Shown here piece after piece: positions 9,145 to 19,608 of a DNA stretch of 64,000 nucleotides. This DNA is from Chloroherpetonaceae bacterium (lineage in GTDB: Bacteria > Bacteroidota > Chlorobiia > Chlorobiales > Chloroherpetonaceae), in the NCBI GenBank assembly GCA_028277445.1, contig JANQGG010000054.1, positions 1-64,000 of the forward strand. Direction: 5' to 3'. How positions within the stretch are numbered: position 1 is the first letter of the stretch; the number at the start of each line of letters is the position of its first letter. The position numbers and the translations under genes are program-made. The notes under the pieces are model-generated. The model did not search any database and was not told the DNA's origin. It saw only the letters and a list, made by a program, of their open reading frames with translations.

Positions 9145-9351
9145 ATGGATTTAGAAAAAATCATGAATGGCTTGCAAGAAGAGCTGATGCGTGCATTGCA
9201 GGATATGGCAACTGCCAAAAACCTGGATGATCGCCAGGCTTTATCTGAAATTGTCAGTAACATCAGCGATTCCATGGGTGTATTTTTGGAAGCCGCCGCT
9301 GCTTATGATGATTTTGATGATGATTTTTACGACGAAGATGAAGAGATATAG
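9145..9351 (+). CDS. Small acidic hypothetical protein
   Basis: 68 residues, no signal peptide or membrane segment. Residues 1-50 form a probable amphipathic helix pair, and the last 15 residues are almost all Asp, Glu, Tyr and Phe (DDFDDDFYDEDEEI). I recognise no family. The ATG is preceded by an AT-rich leader and the reading frame has no competing gene, so I consider it real but small enough to be uncertain. A DNA-mimic or protein-partner role is conceivable from the acidic tail but unsupported. Confidence 0.55.
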   Translation: MDLEKIMNGLQEELMRALQDMATAKNLDDRQALSEIVSNISDSMGVFLEAAAAYDDFDDDFYDEDEEI

Positions 9352-9520
9352 CCCTCTGTACTGATTCCACAAATTTCTTCCCGTGCCACTTAAGCCTTAT
9401 TTAAGCTGGCCTGATCTTCTTTTTGGTCTTCTACTCTGGAAGTGGGATTTGAGCTTTCGTTTAAAATGTTGTAATATCTATCAAAGTTTTGCCCTCGTTA
9501 CACTATGATAGGCTAAAACC

Positions 9521-11689
9521 ATGTCCTTATCCCAACTGTTTTCACTTGCTGATAAATCCCCTCAAACCAGAGCGTTAAGCGTTACGCTTGTCACCATATT
9601 TTTTATTGGCATCATTACCGGGTTGGGTTTTCTAAACTCGTTGGAGCTGAAAACCTTGGATGTCAGGCAGGTTAGCGCAGAGCGATCAACTCTGCCCGAT
9701 AGCGCCATTGTGTTGCTGGCCATTGATCAGAACAGTTTGGATTTTTTTGAAGAGCAAGGCGTGCCCTGGCCCTGGCCAAGGGAATTTTACGGCGTCCTTG
9801 TCAGCTTTCTTTCGGAAGCCGGCGTTAAAGCCATCGCTTTTGATCTTGATTTTTCAAGCAAGGGCTTGGATAGGCAGGAAAGCTCAGGTGAGGAATCCGA
9901 TTTTCAATTTGCCGAAGCCATGCAAGACGCCAATCGAGTCATTTTAACGGCGCATTTATCCGTTAAAGACACAGGCGATCAATCCGGAGCAAGCATTTTA
10001 CCCCGGCATACATTTAATCATAAATCGTTACCCTTAAATCAAGAGACCTATAACCGCGCCAGCGCGCCCATAGAGATGTTTCAATCGACCGCATCCCGGC
10101 TTGGTGTGGTGAATTTTGAAGCCGATGAAGATGGCGTGGCGCGTAAAATCCCATTACTGTATTCTTTTAACAACGCCTATTTGCCACAATTCGCTTTTGC
10201 CATATACGAACAGGTCTCAAAATACGCCGGCATTGACCCGGAGTCCAAACTATCAGAATTGCCTTTAAATGACCGCGGTGAAGCGCTCATTAAATGGTAT
10301 GGCCGATCGGGTTCGGAGGGCGTTTTCCCATACTTATCTGCGGCATCGGTTTTAGTATCGTCGTTTAAGTTTATGGGAGGGGTTGAGCCCGATATAAAGC
10401 CGGACTATTTCAAAGATAAACATGTGATCGTTGGCGCAACAGCGGCAGGATTATGGGATTACAAACCCACGCCGTTTTCTTCCCTTGAACCTTGCCCCGG
10501 AATGGAAATTCACGCCACCATTCTGAGCAATTTGCTCAACGACGATTTTATAAAATATTACCCCAAATGGCTGGAGTTTTTGTTGATCGTATTAATAGCT
10601 TTTGTGGTATCCCAGGCTTTTTTCCATATCCGACGGCTTGAAATAGCATCCGTATTGATCCTTGTTCTTTTGGTAGGGTTTGTGGCCGCATCGTATTGGG
10701 TTTTTATCACGTTTAATTATTGGGTTCCGGTAGTTGCCCCGTTAAGCGCGTTAGGGTTATCGTTACTTTTATCAGCAATGTTTAGCTATGCTACGGAAGG
10801 AAAGCAGAAACGTGAATTAAGGCGGATTTTTTCCAGGTATTTAAGTCCGCAGGTTATTGAAGAAGTTGTTGAACGCGCCGATGAAATTGAGCTTGGTGGA
10901 AAAGAAGTTCAGGCAACCGTGTTTTTTTCGGACATCAAAGGTTTTACATCAATTTCGGAAAACCTACCCCCAAAACAGCTTGTATCGTATTTGAATGAGT
11001 ATTTATCGCTAGGATCGGACATTCTGCAACGGCATGGGGCTATGATAGATAAATACATTGGCGATGCCATTATGGCGTTATTTGGCGCACCGGTTACCGC
11101 AAATGATCATGCGAAAAATGCCTGCCTGGCAGCGTTGGAAATGCAGGATTACCTGACAAAGTTTTACCAGGCGCAACAAACCGATGAGTTACCTGAGTTT
11201 ATAACGCGAATCGGTTTGCACTCAGGCACGATGGTTATCGGGCATATCGGTTCAAACAGTCGCTCCGATTATACGGCAATTGGCGATACGGTTAATACCG
11301 CTTCCAGGCTTGAAGGCGTCAATAAGCAATTCGGCACAAACATCATCATTAGTGAATCAACGTACGAACAGGCCAAAAATTTTGTGGAAGTTCGTGAGTT
11401 GGATTCTATTCGCGTTAAAGGCCGTCACAAACCCATTTCAATTTTTGAATTAATGGCAAAAAAAGGGGAAATAACCCCACAAAACGAACGGAAACGCACT
11501 CGCTTTGCCGATGGATTAAACCTATATCGCGCCAAAGCGTTTCATGATGCACAAAGTGTGTTTAAGTCCATTTTAGAGGAAAATCCGGGGGATGGCCCGT
11601 CTCAAACGTATGTATCACGGTGTGAGACATTGGCTCAACAAACGCTTCCAGAGCGCTGGGATGGCGTTTTTACCTTAACCACAAAGTAA
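9521..11689 (+). CDS. CHASE2-domain adenylate cyclase
   Basis: 722 residues. Order: one membrane helix (about 20-37), an extracytoplasmic CHASE2 sensor (about 40-340, with WPWPREFYGVLVSFL and the GATAAGLWDYKPTP stretch), three membrane helices (about 347-425), a class III cyclase domain (about 455-640) and a short helical tail. The two metal-binding Asp are D471 (FFSDIKGFT) and D515 (YIGDAIMALFG). The transition-state pair is N592 and R596 (VNTASRLE). Lys511 and Thr585 occupy the purine-specifying positions as in bacterial adenylate cyclases, so the product should be cAMP. The next gene starts 7 bases downstream. Confidence 0.92.
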   Translation: MSLSQLFSLADKSPQTRALSVTLVTIFFIGIITGLGFLNSLELKTLDVRQVSAERSTLPDSAIVLLAIDQNSLDFFEEQGVPWPWPREFYGVLVSFLSEAGVKAIAFDLDFSSKGLDRQESSGEESDFQFAEAMQDANRVILTAHLSVKDTGDQSGASILPRHTFNHKSLPLNQETYNRASAPIEMFQSTASRLGVVNFEADEDGVARKIPLLYSFNNAYLPQFAFAIYEQVSKYAGIDPESKLSELPLNDRGEALIKWYGRSGSEGVFPYLSAASVLVSSFKFMGGVEPDIKPDYFKDKHVIVGATAAGLWDYKPTPFSSLEPCPGMEIHATILSNLLNDDFIKYYPKWLEFLLIVLIAFVVSQAFFHIRRLEIASVLILVLLVGFVAASYWVFITFNYWVPVVAPLSALGLSLLLSAMFSYATEGKQKRELRRIFSRYLSPQVIEEVVERADEIELGGKEVQATVFFSDIKGFTSISENLPPKQLVSYLNEYLSLGSDILQRHGAMIDKYIGDAIMALFGAPVTANDHAKNACLAALEMQDYLTKFYQAQQTDELPEFITRIGLHSGTMVIGHIGSNSRSDYTAIGDTVNTASRLEGVNKQFGTNIIISESTYEQAKNFVEVRELDSIRVKGRHKPISIFELMAKKGEITPQNERKRTRFADGLNLYRAKAFHDAQSVFKSILEENPGDGPSQTYVSRCETLAQQTLPERWDGVFTLTTK

Positions 11690-11696
11690 TGTAAAG

Positions 11697-12941
11697 ATGA
11701 AAAAAACGATTAAAGTACTTGTTGCTCTCCTGCTTGTATGCGCAATTCCGTTTTCGCTCATCGCCCAGGAGGGATTTACCAAGCGAAGTCTTAATTACAT
11801 TCGCAGCGGACCGGGTATTTATTTTCAGTTAAAAGATAAGCTTTTAAGGAATCAAAAAGTTACCATACTTGAAGAGAAGAAGAATTGGGTGAAAGTACGA
11901 TATGACAAATCGGAAGTGGGCTGGATGTCAAAAAACTCACTATCTATGATTCGGAGTAAACGCAGCTATGCCGACCGTTTCCTGAATGTTACGGCGTCTA
12001 AAAAAGTCTCCCGAATCGGCATGTCGGCTGCGGTTAAAGCATTCGGTGAAAAAATAGGACGCGTTGAAGACCGGGAGTTGGATCGTATTGTGGATCAGAT
12101 GCACAGTGGCTTCAGCCAGTCGGATTACGAGCGATTTAAATTGCCGTTGGAAAAGCATTTGAAACGTAGCCGGGGAAGTTCGGTGTATCGAATGGAGTTG
12201 AAATTACAGCCCAAGTCCGATATTCTTTCTCAATCCAATATGGGCGCGGCCATAGCGGCAAAGATCATCAATCATTATGGCTTGGTGGATGATGCAAGGC
12301 TTAGTGAATATCTGAATCTCATGAGCGCTGCGCTGACAGAACATACCCGATTCTACGATATCCCGTTTTATGTGTTCATCCTCGATTCGGAAGAGCTTAA
12401 TGGATTTGCCTGTCCGGGTGGATTTATTTGTATTACCAAGGGTTTGATTGAATCCTGTTCGGATGAGTCTGAACTGGCCGCGGTTATCGCACACGAAATG
12501 GGGCACATTCTTCTCGGACATGGCGCGCATGAAATGGAAAAGCGTAAGCCTCAGATTAAAGCTGAGTCGGCATTTGCAGAATTGGATCAGGAAACCGACG
12601 GTTATTCCGAAGATGAGCACGAAATGGATGAGATGATCATGGATATGTACGATCGCATTGTTCGCAAGCGATTGCTTAAGTATGAGTTTGAAGCCGATAA
12701 CATTTCAGCCGTGATCCTCGCTAATGCGGGCTACGATGCCGAAGCCATTATTCGAATGATCCAAACCATGAATCTGAACCAGGCTGATAAGCCCGATCAT
12801 TATGAATTTGATTCCGAGTTCTTTTCGCCCGATGAAATGCATCTGCGTTTAAACCAGGTATCTTATTTTGTAAAATCAAATTATGCCGCTTTAACCAAAG
12901 GGCTTCGATTGCAGAAGCGTTTTGAAGTGATGGTGAAATAA
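11697..12941 (+). CDS. SH3-domain M48 family metalloprotease
   Basis: 414 residues with a signal peptide (1-23, ending SLIAQ). A bacterial SH3 domain follows (about 28-82, with SLNYIRSGPG and VGWMSKNSL), then a linker and an M48 peptidase domain (about 180-400). The zinc site is HEMGH (H266, E267, H270), with the third ligand Glu in YEFEADNIS. Such periplasmic BepA-like enzymes act on misassembled envelope proteins. It lies 7 bases behind the cyclase gene, so the two are likely co-expressed, a pairing I would not have predicted from function. Confidence 0.9.
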   Translation: MKKTIKVLVALLLVCAIPFSLIAQEGFTKRSLNYIRSGPGIYFQLKDKLLRNQKVTILEEKKNWVKVRYDKSEVGWMSKNSLSMIRSKRSYADRFLNVTASKKVSRIGMSAAVKAFGEKIGRVEDRELDRIVDQMHSGFSQSDYERFKLPLEKHLKRSRGSSVYRMELKLQPKSDILSQSNMGAAIAAKIINHYGLVDDARLSEYLNLMSAALTEHTRFYDIPFYVFILDSEELNGFACPGGFICITKGLIESCSDESELAAVIAHEMGHILLGHGAHEMEKRKPQIKAESAFAELDQETDGYSEDEHEMDEMIMDMYDRIVRKRLLKYEFEADNISAVILANAGYDAEAIIRMIQTMNLNQADKPDHYEFDSEFFSPDEMHLRLNQVSYFVKSNYAALTKGLRLQKRFEVMVK

Positions 12942-12987
12942 CGCCAACGATCACGGCTTAAATCAGTACGGATTGATTTTGTGGCGC

Positions 12988-14676
12988 TCAGTTTAAGACC
13001 TCTTGCAACGCCCGGCCATCATATTGGGTTGATGCATTTGGCGAAAGCTTTAACAAATGATGAAGGGTTGGCGCAATGTCTGCCGGCGAGCAGGAGTCGT
13101 CATAATCCCCCGCTTTAATGCCCTGCCCGAAAAGAAGTAGCGGAACATGGCGGTCGTAATCGTGCGGCGTTCCATGGGATGTACCGGTTTGTTTTGAAAT
13201 AATCACATGAGGTTTATAGACAATATAAATATCGCCATTACGGTTTGGGTGATATGAATTCAAGACAAGCTTACCGATACCGCTCAATCCGCCTAAAACC
13301 AGATCCGAACGTGTAAAAACTTCCGAGACATAACTGAGCTGTTTGGTTTGTTTGGCGACAAACGACTCAATTTCTGCGGTGTAAAGATCGTCTTCTTCAA
13401 TAATCTGATGATTGAGCAATATTTCGTTTTTTGAAAAGTATTGAATGATTTTAGGGTAACGCTCCTCAACAAAAATTTTTAGGGAATCTATCACTTCGTC
13501 GCTATTTAGGCGGCGGCCATCGTCCATAAACTCAGGGAGCGGACACACACCGTGATCGGCTGTCAAGACAATCAAACAGCTATCCAGGCCGATAACAGAA
13601 TCGATGTAAAGAAACAGATCGTCCAATTGACGATCTAATCGAACCGTCATATCCTGTATTTCCTGACTCATTGGCCCGAAAATGTGACCGCAATAATCCA
13701 GTGACGAATACGATACGGTTAAGAGATCGGTAACATTTCGCTGACCTAATTGTTCATGTAAAATGGTTTCTTTAGCCAGTTTGGTGGTTAAATCGTCGCC
13801 GAACGGTGTGGGAAGAATGGCATCAAATCGCCGGGAGTTTCGAAGCCTTGGATCATTTAATGTTGATATATCCTGAATCAAATGGGGAAATGTTCGGGTT
13901 TTTTCGCCCGGTATCATCCCTTCGCCATAAACATCATCAACCATGTCGTAGTTTTTATCGGGAAGCAGTTTATTCCAGGTTTTCCCTAAATACGACTCAG
14001 GGTGGCTTTTATCATTAAAAGCTTTAAGCCACAGAGGAAGTTTACCTTTTGGGTAATAGTATGAACTGGATATCCATTTGCCGCTTCCGGCGTCAAACCA
14101 ATAAGCAGCATCGGCCTTGTGCCCTACCGGCAATATTGCACCACGATCCTTAATGGCAAGCCCGATGACTTTGCTTTTTGGAGAATCGGCTTTAAGATGA
14201 TCGCCTAAAGTTTGTACCAGGAGGTTTTTGGGTGAGCGCATCCCGTATTTTGTTTTGCTATATTCCCCAACCGGCTTAGCAGTACTGTCTTCAACACAAT
14301 ACATAAACCGATTCTCTGATCGGACGAACCAGTTATTGGTGACAATGCCGGACTTTGCCGGAAAGCAGCCGGAGAGAAACGTGGCGTGCCCCGGGCCTGT
14401 GTTTGTAGCGCTGTGCTCATAGCGGCAGTTCTTAAATGAAGCGCCCAGTTTTTTAAGCTTTCGAAACCCGCCGCTTTTTTCACCAACCGGCAAAAACATC
14501 CTTTCAAACCGATCAAGGTAATCGTAACGAAGCTGATCGACGACAATGCCTACAATGAGCTTGTATTTGGGGTTAGCCTTATTATGATTTTGTTGGGCAA
14601 CGGCTGTGCTAAAAAAGGAGAAACCAGATATGAATAAACCAAGAAGAAAGAATGCCAAAGTCTTGAAATATTGCAT
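12988..14676 (-). CDS. PafA-type alkaline phosphatase
   Basis: 562 residues with a signal peptide (1-28), hence periplasmic. It belongs to the alkaline phosphatase superfamily. D47 (VVDQLR) begins the metal site, Thr93 in NTGPGHATF aligns with the Thr nucleophile of PafA, N115 (TNNWF) and the K176-x-R178 pair (IKDRGAILPVGH) match the PafA monoesterase residues, and SLDYCGHIFGP and TADHGV supply further metal ligands. The K-x-R pair argues for a phosphate monoesterase rather than a diesterase. It lies 29 bases downstream of gyrB on the same strand. It would release phosphate from organic phosphomonoesters. Confidence 0.88.
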   Translation of the reverse strand: MQYFKTLAFFLLGLFISGFSFFSTAVAQQNHNKANPKYKLIVGIVVDQLRYDYLDRFERMFLPVGEKSGGFRKLKKLGASFKNCRYEHSATNTGPGHATFLSGCFPAKSGIVTNNWFVRSENRFMYCVEDSTAKPVGEYSKTKYGMRSPKNLLVQTLGDHLKADSPKSKVIGLAIKDRGAILPVGHKADAAYWFDAGSGKWISSSYYYPKGKLPLWLKAFNDKSHPESYLGKTWNKLLPDKNYDMVDDVYGEGMIPGEKTRTFPHLIQDISTLNDPRLRNSRRFDAILPTPFGDDLTTKLAKETILHEQLGQRNVTDLLTVSYSSLDYCGHIFGPMSQEIQDMTVRLDRQLDDLFLYIDSVIGLDSCLIVLTADHGVCPLPEFMDDGRRLNSDEVIDSLKIFVEERYPKIIQYFSKNEILLNHQIIEEDDLYTAEIESFVAKQTKQLSYVSEVFTRSDLVLGGLSGIGKLVLNSYHPNRNGDIYIVYKPHVIISKQTGTSHGTPHDYDRHVPLLLFGQGIKAGDYDDSCSPADIAPTLHHLLKLSPNASTQYDGRALQEVLN

Positions 14677-14705
14677 AAAGACTGAGGTTTTATGGTTTTT
14701 AAGAA

Positions 14706-16637
14706 TTAGACGTCCAAACGGCGTACATATTTTGCATTCGTTTCAATAAACACTCGACGTGGTTCAACCTGGTCGCCCATCAGGGTTGAAAATATTTTAT
14801 CGGCCTCCATAGCATTTTCAATCGTTACCTGTTGCAAGGTTCTGGTTTCAGGGTCCATGGTTGTGCTCCAGAGCTGCTCCGGGTTCATTTCACCCAAACC
14901 TTTATAGCGCTGGACATTCACATTATCCTTGCCTTTTGATTCATACTCTTTGATGATGTCATCGCGCTCGTCATCATCCCAGGCATAAGCCGATTTCTTA
15001 CCGCTTTTTACTAAATACAGCGGCGGCTGGGCAATATAAATGCGTCCGGATTCAACAAGGTTGCGCATGTACCTGAATAAAAACGTGAGCAGCAAAGTTC
15101 GAATATGTGCGCCATCCACGTCGGCATCCGTCATTAAAATAATTTTGCCATACCTGAGCTTATCGGCGTCGAATTCGTCATCGCCAATACTCGTACCAAG
15201 CGCCATAATAATGGTTCGAATTTCTTCGTTTTCAAGCATTTTATTCAAACGTGATTTCTCCACATTCAGGATTTTACCTTTTAACGGTAAAATAGCCTGA
15301 AAACGACGATCGCGGCCTTGTTTGGCGCTGCCGCCGGCCGAATCACCCTCTACAATGTAAAGCTCACAATGCTCGGGATCGTTGATTGAACAGTCGGCAA
15401 GTTTTCCCGGAAGAGAGGACGATTCAAGCGCCGATTTTCGGCGGGTTAAATCTTTTGCTTTACGAGCGGCATCTCGCGAAACTGCGGCGCTCATAACTTT
15501 TTCAAGGATAATCTTCAGCTCACCCGGATGGCTTTCGATATGCTCGGAAAGCCTTTCATTAACCAGGCTTTCAACAATGCTTTGCGTTTCGGAGTTGCCC
15601 AGTTTGGTTTTGGTTTGGCCTTCAAACTGAGGTTCGGGCACTTTAACTGAAATTACCGCTGTAAGTCCTTCTCTGAAATCTTCGCCGGTTAAGGAAAGCT
15701 TAAAATTTTTAAACAGGTCGTTTTTTTGCCCGTAGTAATTCAATGTTCGGGTCAATGCTTTTCGAAACCCGGTAACATGCGTGCCGCCTTCGTGAGTATT
15801 AATATTATTGACATAGCTGAATATGTTTTCCTGATACATGTCGTTGTATTGAAACGCTATTTCAACAATTGTTCCTTCTCGCTCGGCTTCAAAGTAAATC
15901 GGGGCTTTAATGAGGCTCATCCGGGATGAATCCATGAATGTCACAAACTCGCGTATGCCGCCCTCGAAATGATACGTGTCTTCCCTGCCATCTCGTTCAT
16001 CTTTAACATGAATGGTAAGATTTCTATTTAAATACGCTAATTCGCGCATACGGTCGGCTATAGTATCATAACGGTATTCGCAAGATTTAAAAATCGATCT
16101 ATCCGGCAAAAATGTCGTTTTTGTTCCTTTTTCTTTTGTTTTGCCAATGACTTTGACTGTTGATTGAGGGATACCTTTTTCATATCGCTGATGGTGGATT
16201 TTTCCATCACGGTAAACTTCAACTTCGCACCATTCCGATAATGCATTAACCACCGAAGCGCCCACGCCATGAAGACCGCCGGAAACTTTGTAAGCCCCTT
16301 TATCGAATTTGCCTCCGGCGCCAATGACGGTCATAACCAGTTCCAATGCTGATTTCTTTTTCGTAGGATGGATATCGGTTGGAATACCCCTACCTTTATC
16401 TCTGACCGTAACGCTGCCATCATGATTTAAAGAGATGAATATGTAGTCGTTGTATCCACCTAAAGCTTCATCTACGGAATTATCCGTGATTTCATAGACC
16501 AAGTGGTGCAACCCTCTTGAGCTAACATCGCCAATATACATCGCCGGCCTGCGTCGGACGTGTTCAATTCCATCAAGAACCTGAATATTGGAAGCACCAT
16601 AATCTGTGGTTTGATCGGGAGCATTCGCTTCTAACAT
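14706..16637 (-). CDS. gyrB: DNA gyrase subunit B
   Basis: 643 residues, the normal length for GyrB without the enterobacterial insertion. The GHKL ATPase domain has EITDNSVDEA (with the Mg-binding Asn), DKGRGIPTDIHP and GGLHGVGASVVNAL. The TOPRIM domain shows EGDSAGGSAKQGRDR and DADVDGAHIRTLLLTF. The C-terminal end has the QRYKGLGEMNPEQLW motif that contacts GyrA. With GyrA it introduces negative supercoils using ATP. gyrA is not in the window. The 277-base spacer upstream of it (16638-16914), shared with the divergent kinase gene, shows nothing I can name. Confidence 0.97.
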   Translation of the reverse strand: MLEANAPDQTTDYGASNIQVLDGIEHVRRRPAMYIGDVSSRGLHHLVYEITDNSVDEALGGYNDYIFISLNHDGSVTVRDKGRGIPTDIHPTKKKSALELVMTVIGAGGKFDKGAYKVSGGLHGVGASVVNALSEWCEVEVYRDGKIHHQRYEKGIPQSTVKVIGKTKEKGTKTTFLPDRSIFKSCEYRYDTIADRMRELAYLNRNLTIHVKDERDGREDTYHFEGGIREFVTFMDSSRMSLIKAPIYFEAEREGTIVEIAFQYNDMYQENIFSYVNNINTHEGGTHVTGFRKALTRTLNYYGQKNDLFKNFKLSLTGEDFREGLTAVISVKVPEPQFEGQTKTKLGNSETQSIVESLVNERLSEHIESHPGELKIILEKVMSAAVSRDAARKAKDLTRRKSALESSSLPGKLADCSINDPEHCELYIVEGDSAGGSAKQGRDRRFQAILPLKGKILNVEKSRLNKMLENEEIRTIIMALGTSIGDDEFDADKLRYGKIILMTDADVDGAHIRTLLLTFLFRYMRNLVESGRIYIAQPPLYLVKSGKKSAYAWDDDERDDIIKEYESKGKDNVNVQRYKGLGEMNPEQLWSTTMDPETRTLQQVTIENAMEADKIFSTLMGDQVEPRRVFIETNAKYVRRLDV

Positions 16638-16914
16638 AAACGTGATAAACTGTGAAAATTAATTATGAAATGTAAATGCTTTGTGCAGAAGTATAGAGCT
16701 GAAGACACACTCATTTCTATTGCTTTAAGCTTGATAATTTAAGCAATTTTTTCCAGAAATACGATTTTTACTCCTAAGGCCGCTTAAAAAAACAAAAGCA
16801 TTAATTGCTAAAAATTGACTATTATAAGTTGTTGATTTTATTGGTCCATAAATGCATAACTGACATATAAATTGTAATCCCAGAAAAACTATTTAATGAA
16901 AACGTTAACCATCC

Positions 16915-19554
16915 GTGATGATTAACATAAGTTTCGTCGGTTCTCACTCCTTATTGAGTTCGGCATTTATTATTGCGTTAGCTGAAGCAGAAATTAATGT
17001 CATATACCAATCAAAACCCTTCAAACCGCTAATCAATACCAACGTAGCTGCCTCGTTTTGGATACTTGAAAATGAAGCGGATTACCAAGCCCTGATCAAT
17101 ATCATATCAACAGGAAAATTATTTCCCATTGTAGTTGCAAAACCCAAGCATGAGTTGCTAGCTATAGAAGCTGTAAAGCAAGGGGCTGGAGATTATGTGT
17201 TAACCACTTGGCAACATCGATTTGAGTTAATGTTGGATAAGCTGAAGTTAAGGATTAAGTCACAATCAGCAATTTCAGAAAATCATTCCACGCCTTCCGA
17301 GCATTTCCATCCCTTTGATGCGGTCATAAAAAATATTTATGAAGGGGCTTTGATCGGTGATTTTAGTGGAAACGTACTTCATTGTAACAACATTTTTACT
17401 GAGTTGCTCGGATACCCGCGTCATGAATTGGTCGGTCAAGCATTATTAAACTTTGTTACCCAAAGCGATAAAAATCAAGTTGAAGAATCTTTTAAGACCT
17501 TGAAAGAAAAAGGTTTAAGCATATGTTCGCTAACATTTAAAAAAAACGATGGATCGGATGTTTCTCTTGAACTCACAAGCTTTTTGTTTGGTGAAGGTTT
17601 TGAGCAAAAGTTTTTTTCAGTCGTCCGAAATCTGACCACCCAACAACGTATTGAAAATGAGCATCGGAATACTGAAAAGATTTATAAGATGCTTGCTGAA
17701 AATGCAACTGATGTTATTGCCACGTTCGACAAAAGTTTAAACATTACTTATGTCAGCCCGTCGGTTAAAGAACTGCTTGGTTATACCCCTGATGAAGTTA
17801 AAATGATGGGATTGACCACAATTTTATCGCCTGAAATCTATGAGAAGATGGTTTCATTATACAAAGCGCGGTTAAAAAAAATGAGATTGGGAGAGGATTG
17901 GCAGTATAAAAATCAAATACAGATAGAAATAAAACACAAAAATGGCAACACGATTCCAGTTGAATACATTTCAAATCCGATAGTAAGCGAGCAAGGTGAG
18001 TTCATCGGTATGTTGGCAAATGCAAGAGATATTACGGAGCGAAAACAAGCTGAAGCTGCGCTAAAGGTATCCGAAAAGCGTTTTTCCGCAATATTTCATG
18101 CCAGTCCTGAGCCAATGATTATAACTCGTATAAAGGATGGTTTGATCTGGGACGTTAACCAGGCATTTTTGAATATTCTCAAGTATCAGAGAGATGAAGT
18201 TGTCGGCAAATCAACATTAGATATAAATTTGTGGCCTACGCCCGAAGATCGAAAGAGTTATTTAAAGAGACTTTTAGGTCATGGAAGAGTTCAAAATCTT
18301 GAGCTAAAATATATGAACCGATTCGGTGGGTATCATTACGGGATAACCTCTTCTGAAATTATAACAATTGATGATGAAGAGTATGTAATCACAGTCAGCC
18401 GCGATGTTACCCAGCGAAAGAAAAATGAAGAAAAGCTTTTTTTTCAAGCTATGATTCTAAATCAGGTTCGCAATGCGGTGTGTGTCACTAATTTGCAGCA
18501 TCAGGTGATTTATTGGAATAAATTTTCTGAAGATTGCTATGGATGGGCTCAATGCGAAGTTCTCGATAAAAACGTTTTTGACTTTCTAATTCCTAAAAAT
18601 GAACATGAAAAACATAGAGAAATTTTTGAGGATGTGTTGAATACCGGTTTTTGGGAAGGTGAAAGTTTCTTGTTTAGAAAAGATAAAACGCGGTTTTATT
18701 GTTTTAGTACCATCACATTATTGCAGGATTCGGATAATCGTGTGCAAGGGTTTATTAGCGTAAGTACGGACATCAGTGAACGAAAATTATTGGAAAAACA
18801 GCTTGGCCAGGCCCAAAAAATGGAGGCGCTGGGGCGGCTTACCGGTGGCGTTGCCCACGATTTTAACAATTTACTATTGGCAATTTTGGGAAGTGTGGAA
18901 TTAATGAAAATCAAAGCCGGAGATGCGCCACAATTAACCAAACACTTAAATCGCATACACTCGTCGGCCAAGCGCGGCGCGGATTTAACACGAAAACTTC
19001 TCACATTTTCCAGGCAGGAAAAGGGCTCGGAAAAACCCATTGATGTGAATCACGCTATCCGCACCGTTATTGAGATCATTGAGCATACCATTGATCGGCG
19101 CATAAATCTGGAAATGCAGTTATGCGATGAAAAGGCGATCATTTTAGGGGATGAAAATCAGATTGAGTTGGTGATTTTAAACATAACCGTGAATGCTGCA
19201 GATGCAATTAAGCAAACGTTTGACGAAAAGAATCAAGGTGAAATTTTTTTAAAAACACAAATCATCAGCCCTGAAGATACCGATAATCAGCCCGTTAATT
19301 TGTTTAAAGACCGTCGCTATGTTCATATTGAAATTACCGATACCGGAATCGGCATTGATGAAAATATTTTATCGTTAATTTTTGAACCGTTTTTTACCAC
19401 CAAAGAAAAAGAAAACGGTACCGGCTTGGGTTTATCGATGTCTTATGGAGCGATAAAAAATCATCACGGTGAAATCATTGTTCATAGCAAGAAAAATGAA
19501 GGCACATCGTTCCACATATTTTTACCTAAAATTATGTCTGAAAGCGCTAGTTGA
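16915..19554 (+). CDS. Multi-PAS sensor histidine kinase with pseudo-receiver
   Basis: 879 residues, apparently soluble. The start is GTG at 16915 or the adjacent ATG at 16918. Residues 1-115 look like a receiver domain (ending AIEAVKQGAGDYVLT), but the acidic pocket and phospho-acceptor Asp are not present. Four PAS domains follow (about 140-250, 258-378, 384-500, 506-625), then the HisKA dimerisation domain with phospho-acceptor H648 (GGVAHDFNN), and an ATPase domain with an Asn box near 760 (NITVNAADAI), DTGIGID and GTGLGLS. No response regulator is adjacent. The C-terminal half closely resembles the kinase at 20167. Confidence 0.93.
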   Translation: MMINISFVGSHSLLSSAFIIALAEAEINVIYQSKPFKPLINTNVAASFWILENEADYQALINIISTGKLFPIVVAKPKHELLAIEAVKQGAGDYVLTTWQHRFELMLDKLKLRIKSQSAISENHSTPSEHFHPFDAVIKNIYEGALIGDFSGNVLHCNNIFTELLGYPRHELVGQALLNFVTQSDKNQVEESFKTLKEKGLSICSLTFKKNDGSDVSLELTSFLFGEGFEQKFFSVVRNLTTQQRIENEHRNTEKIYKMLAENATDVIATFDKSLNITYVSPSVKELLGYTPDEVKMMGLTTILSPEIYEKMVSLYKARLKKMRLGEDWQYKNQIQIEIKHKNGNTIPVEYISNPIVSEQGEFIGMLANARDITERKQAEAALKVSEKRFSAIFHASPEPMIITRIKDGLIWDVNQAFLNILKYQRDEVVGKSTLDINLWPTPEDRKSYLKRLLGHGRVQNLELKYMNRFGGYHYGITSSEIITIDDEEYVITVSRDVTQRKKNEEKLFFQAMILNQVRNAVCVTNLQHQVIYWNKFSEDCYGWAQCEVLDKNVFDFLIPKNEHEKHREIFEDVLNTGFWEGESFLFRKDKTRFYCFSTITLLQDSDNRVQGFISVSTDISERKLLEKQLGQAQKMEALGRLTGGVAHDFNNLLLAILGSVELMKIKAGDAPQLTKHLNRIHSSAKRGADLTRKLLTFSRQEKGSEKPIDVNHAIRTVIEIIEHTIDRRINLEMQLCDEKAIILGDENQIELVILNITVNAADAIKQTFDEKNQGEIFLKTQIISPEDTDNQPVNLFKDRRYVHIEITDTGIGIDENILSLIFEPFFTTKEKENGTGLGLSMSYGAIKNHHGEIIVHSKKNEGTSFHIFLPKIMSESAS

Positions 19555-19608
19555 GGGTAAGATTTCTCGCATTAAATCCAATTCTATGAGTTATTAACCG
19601 GCGTTATA

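Noticed and set aside
12204-12620. Minus-strand frame of 138 codons inside the M48 protease gene
   Set aside because: The plus strand encodes an intact HEMGH peptidase here; the opposite frame has no family features.
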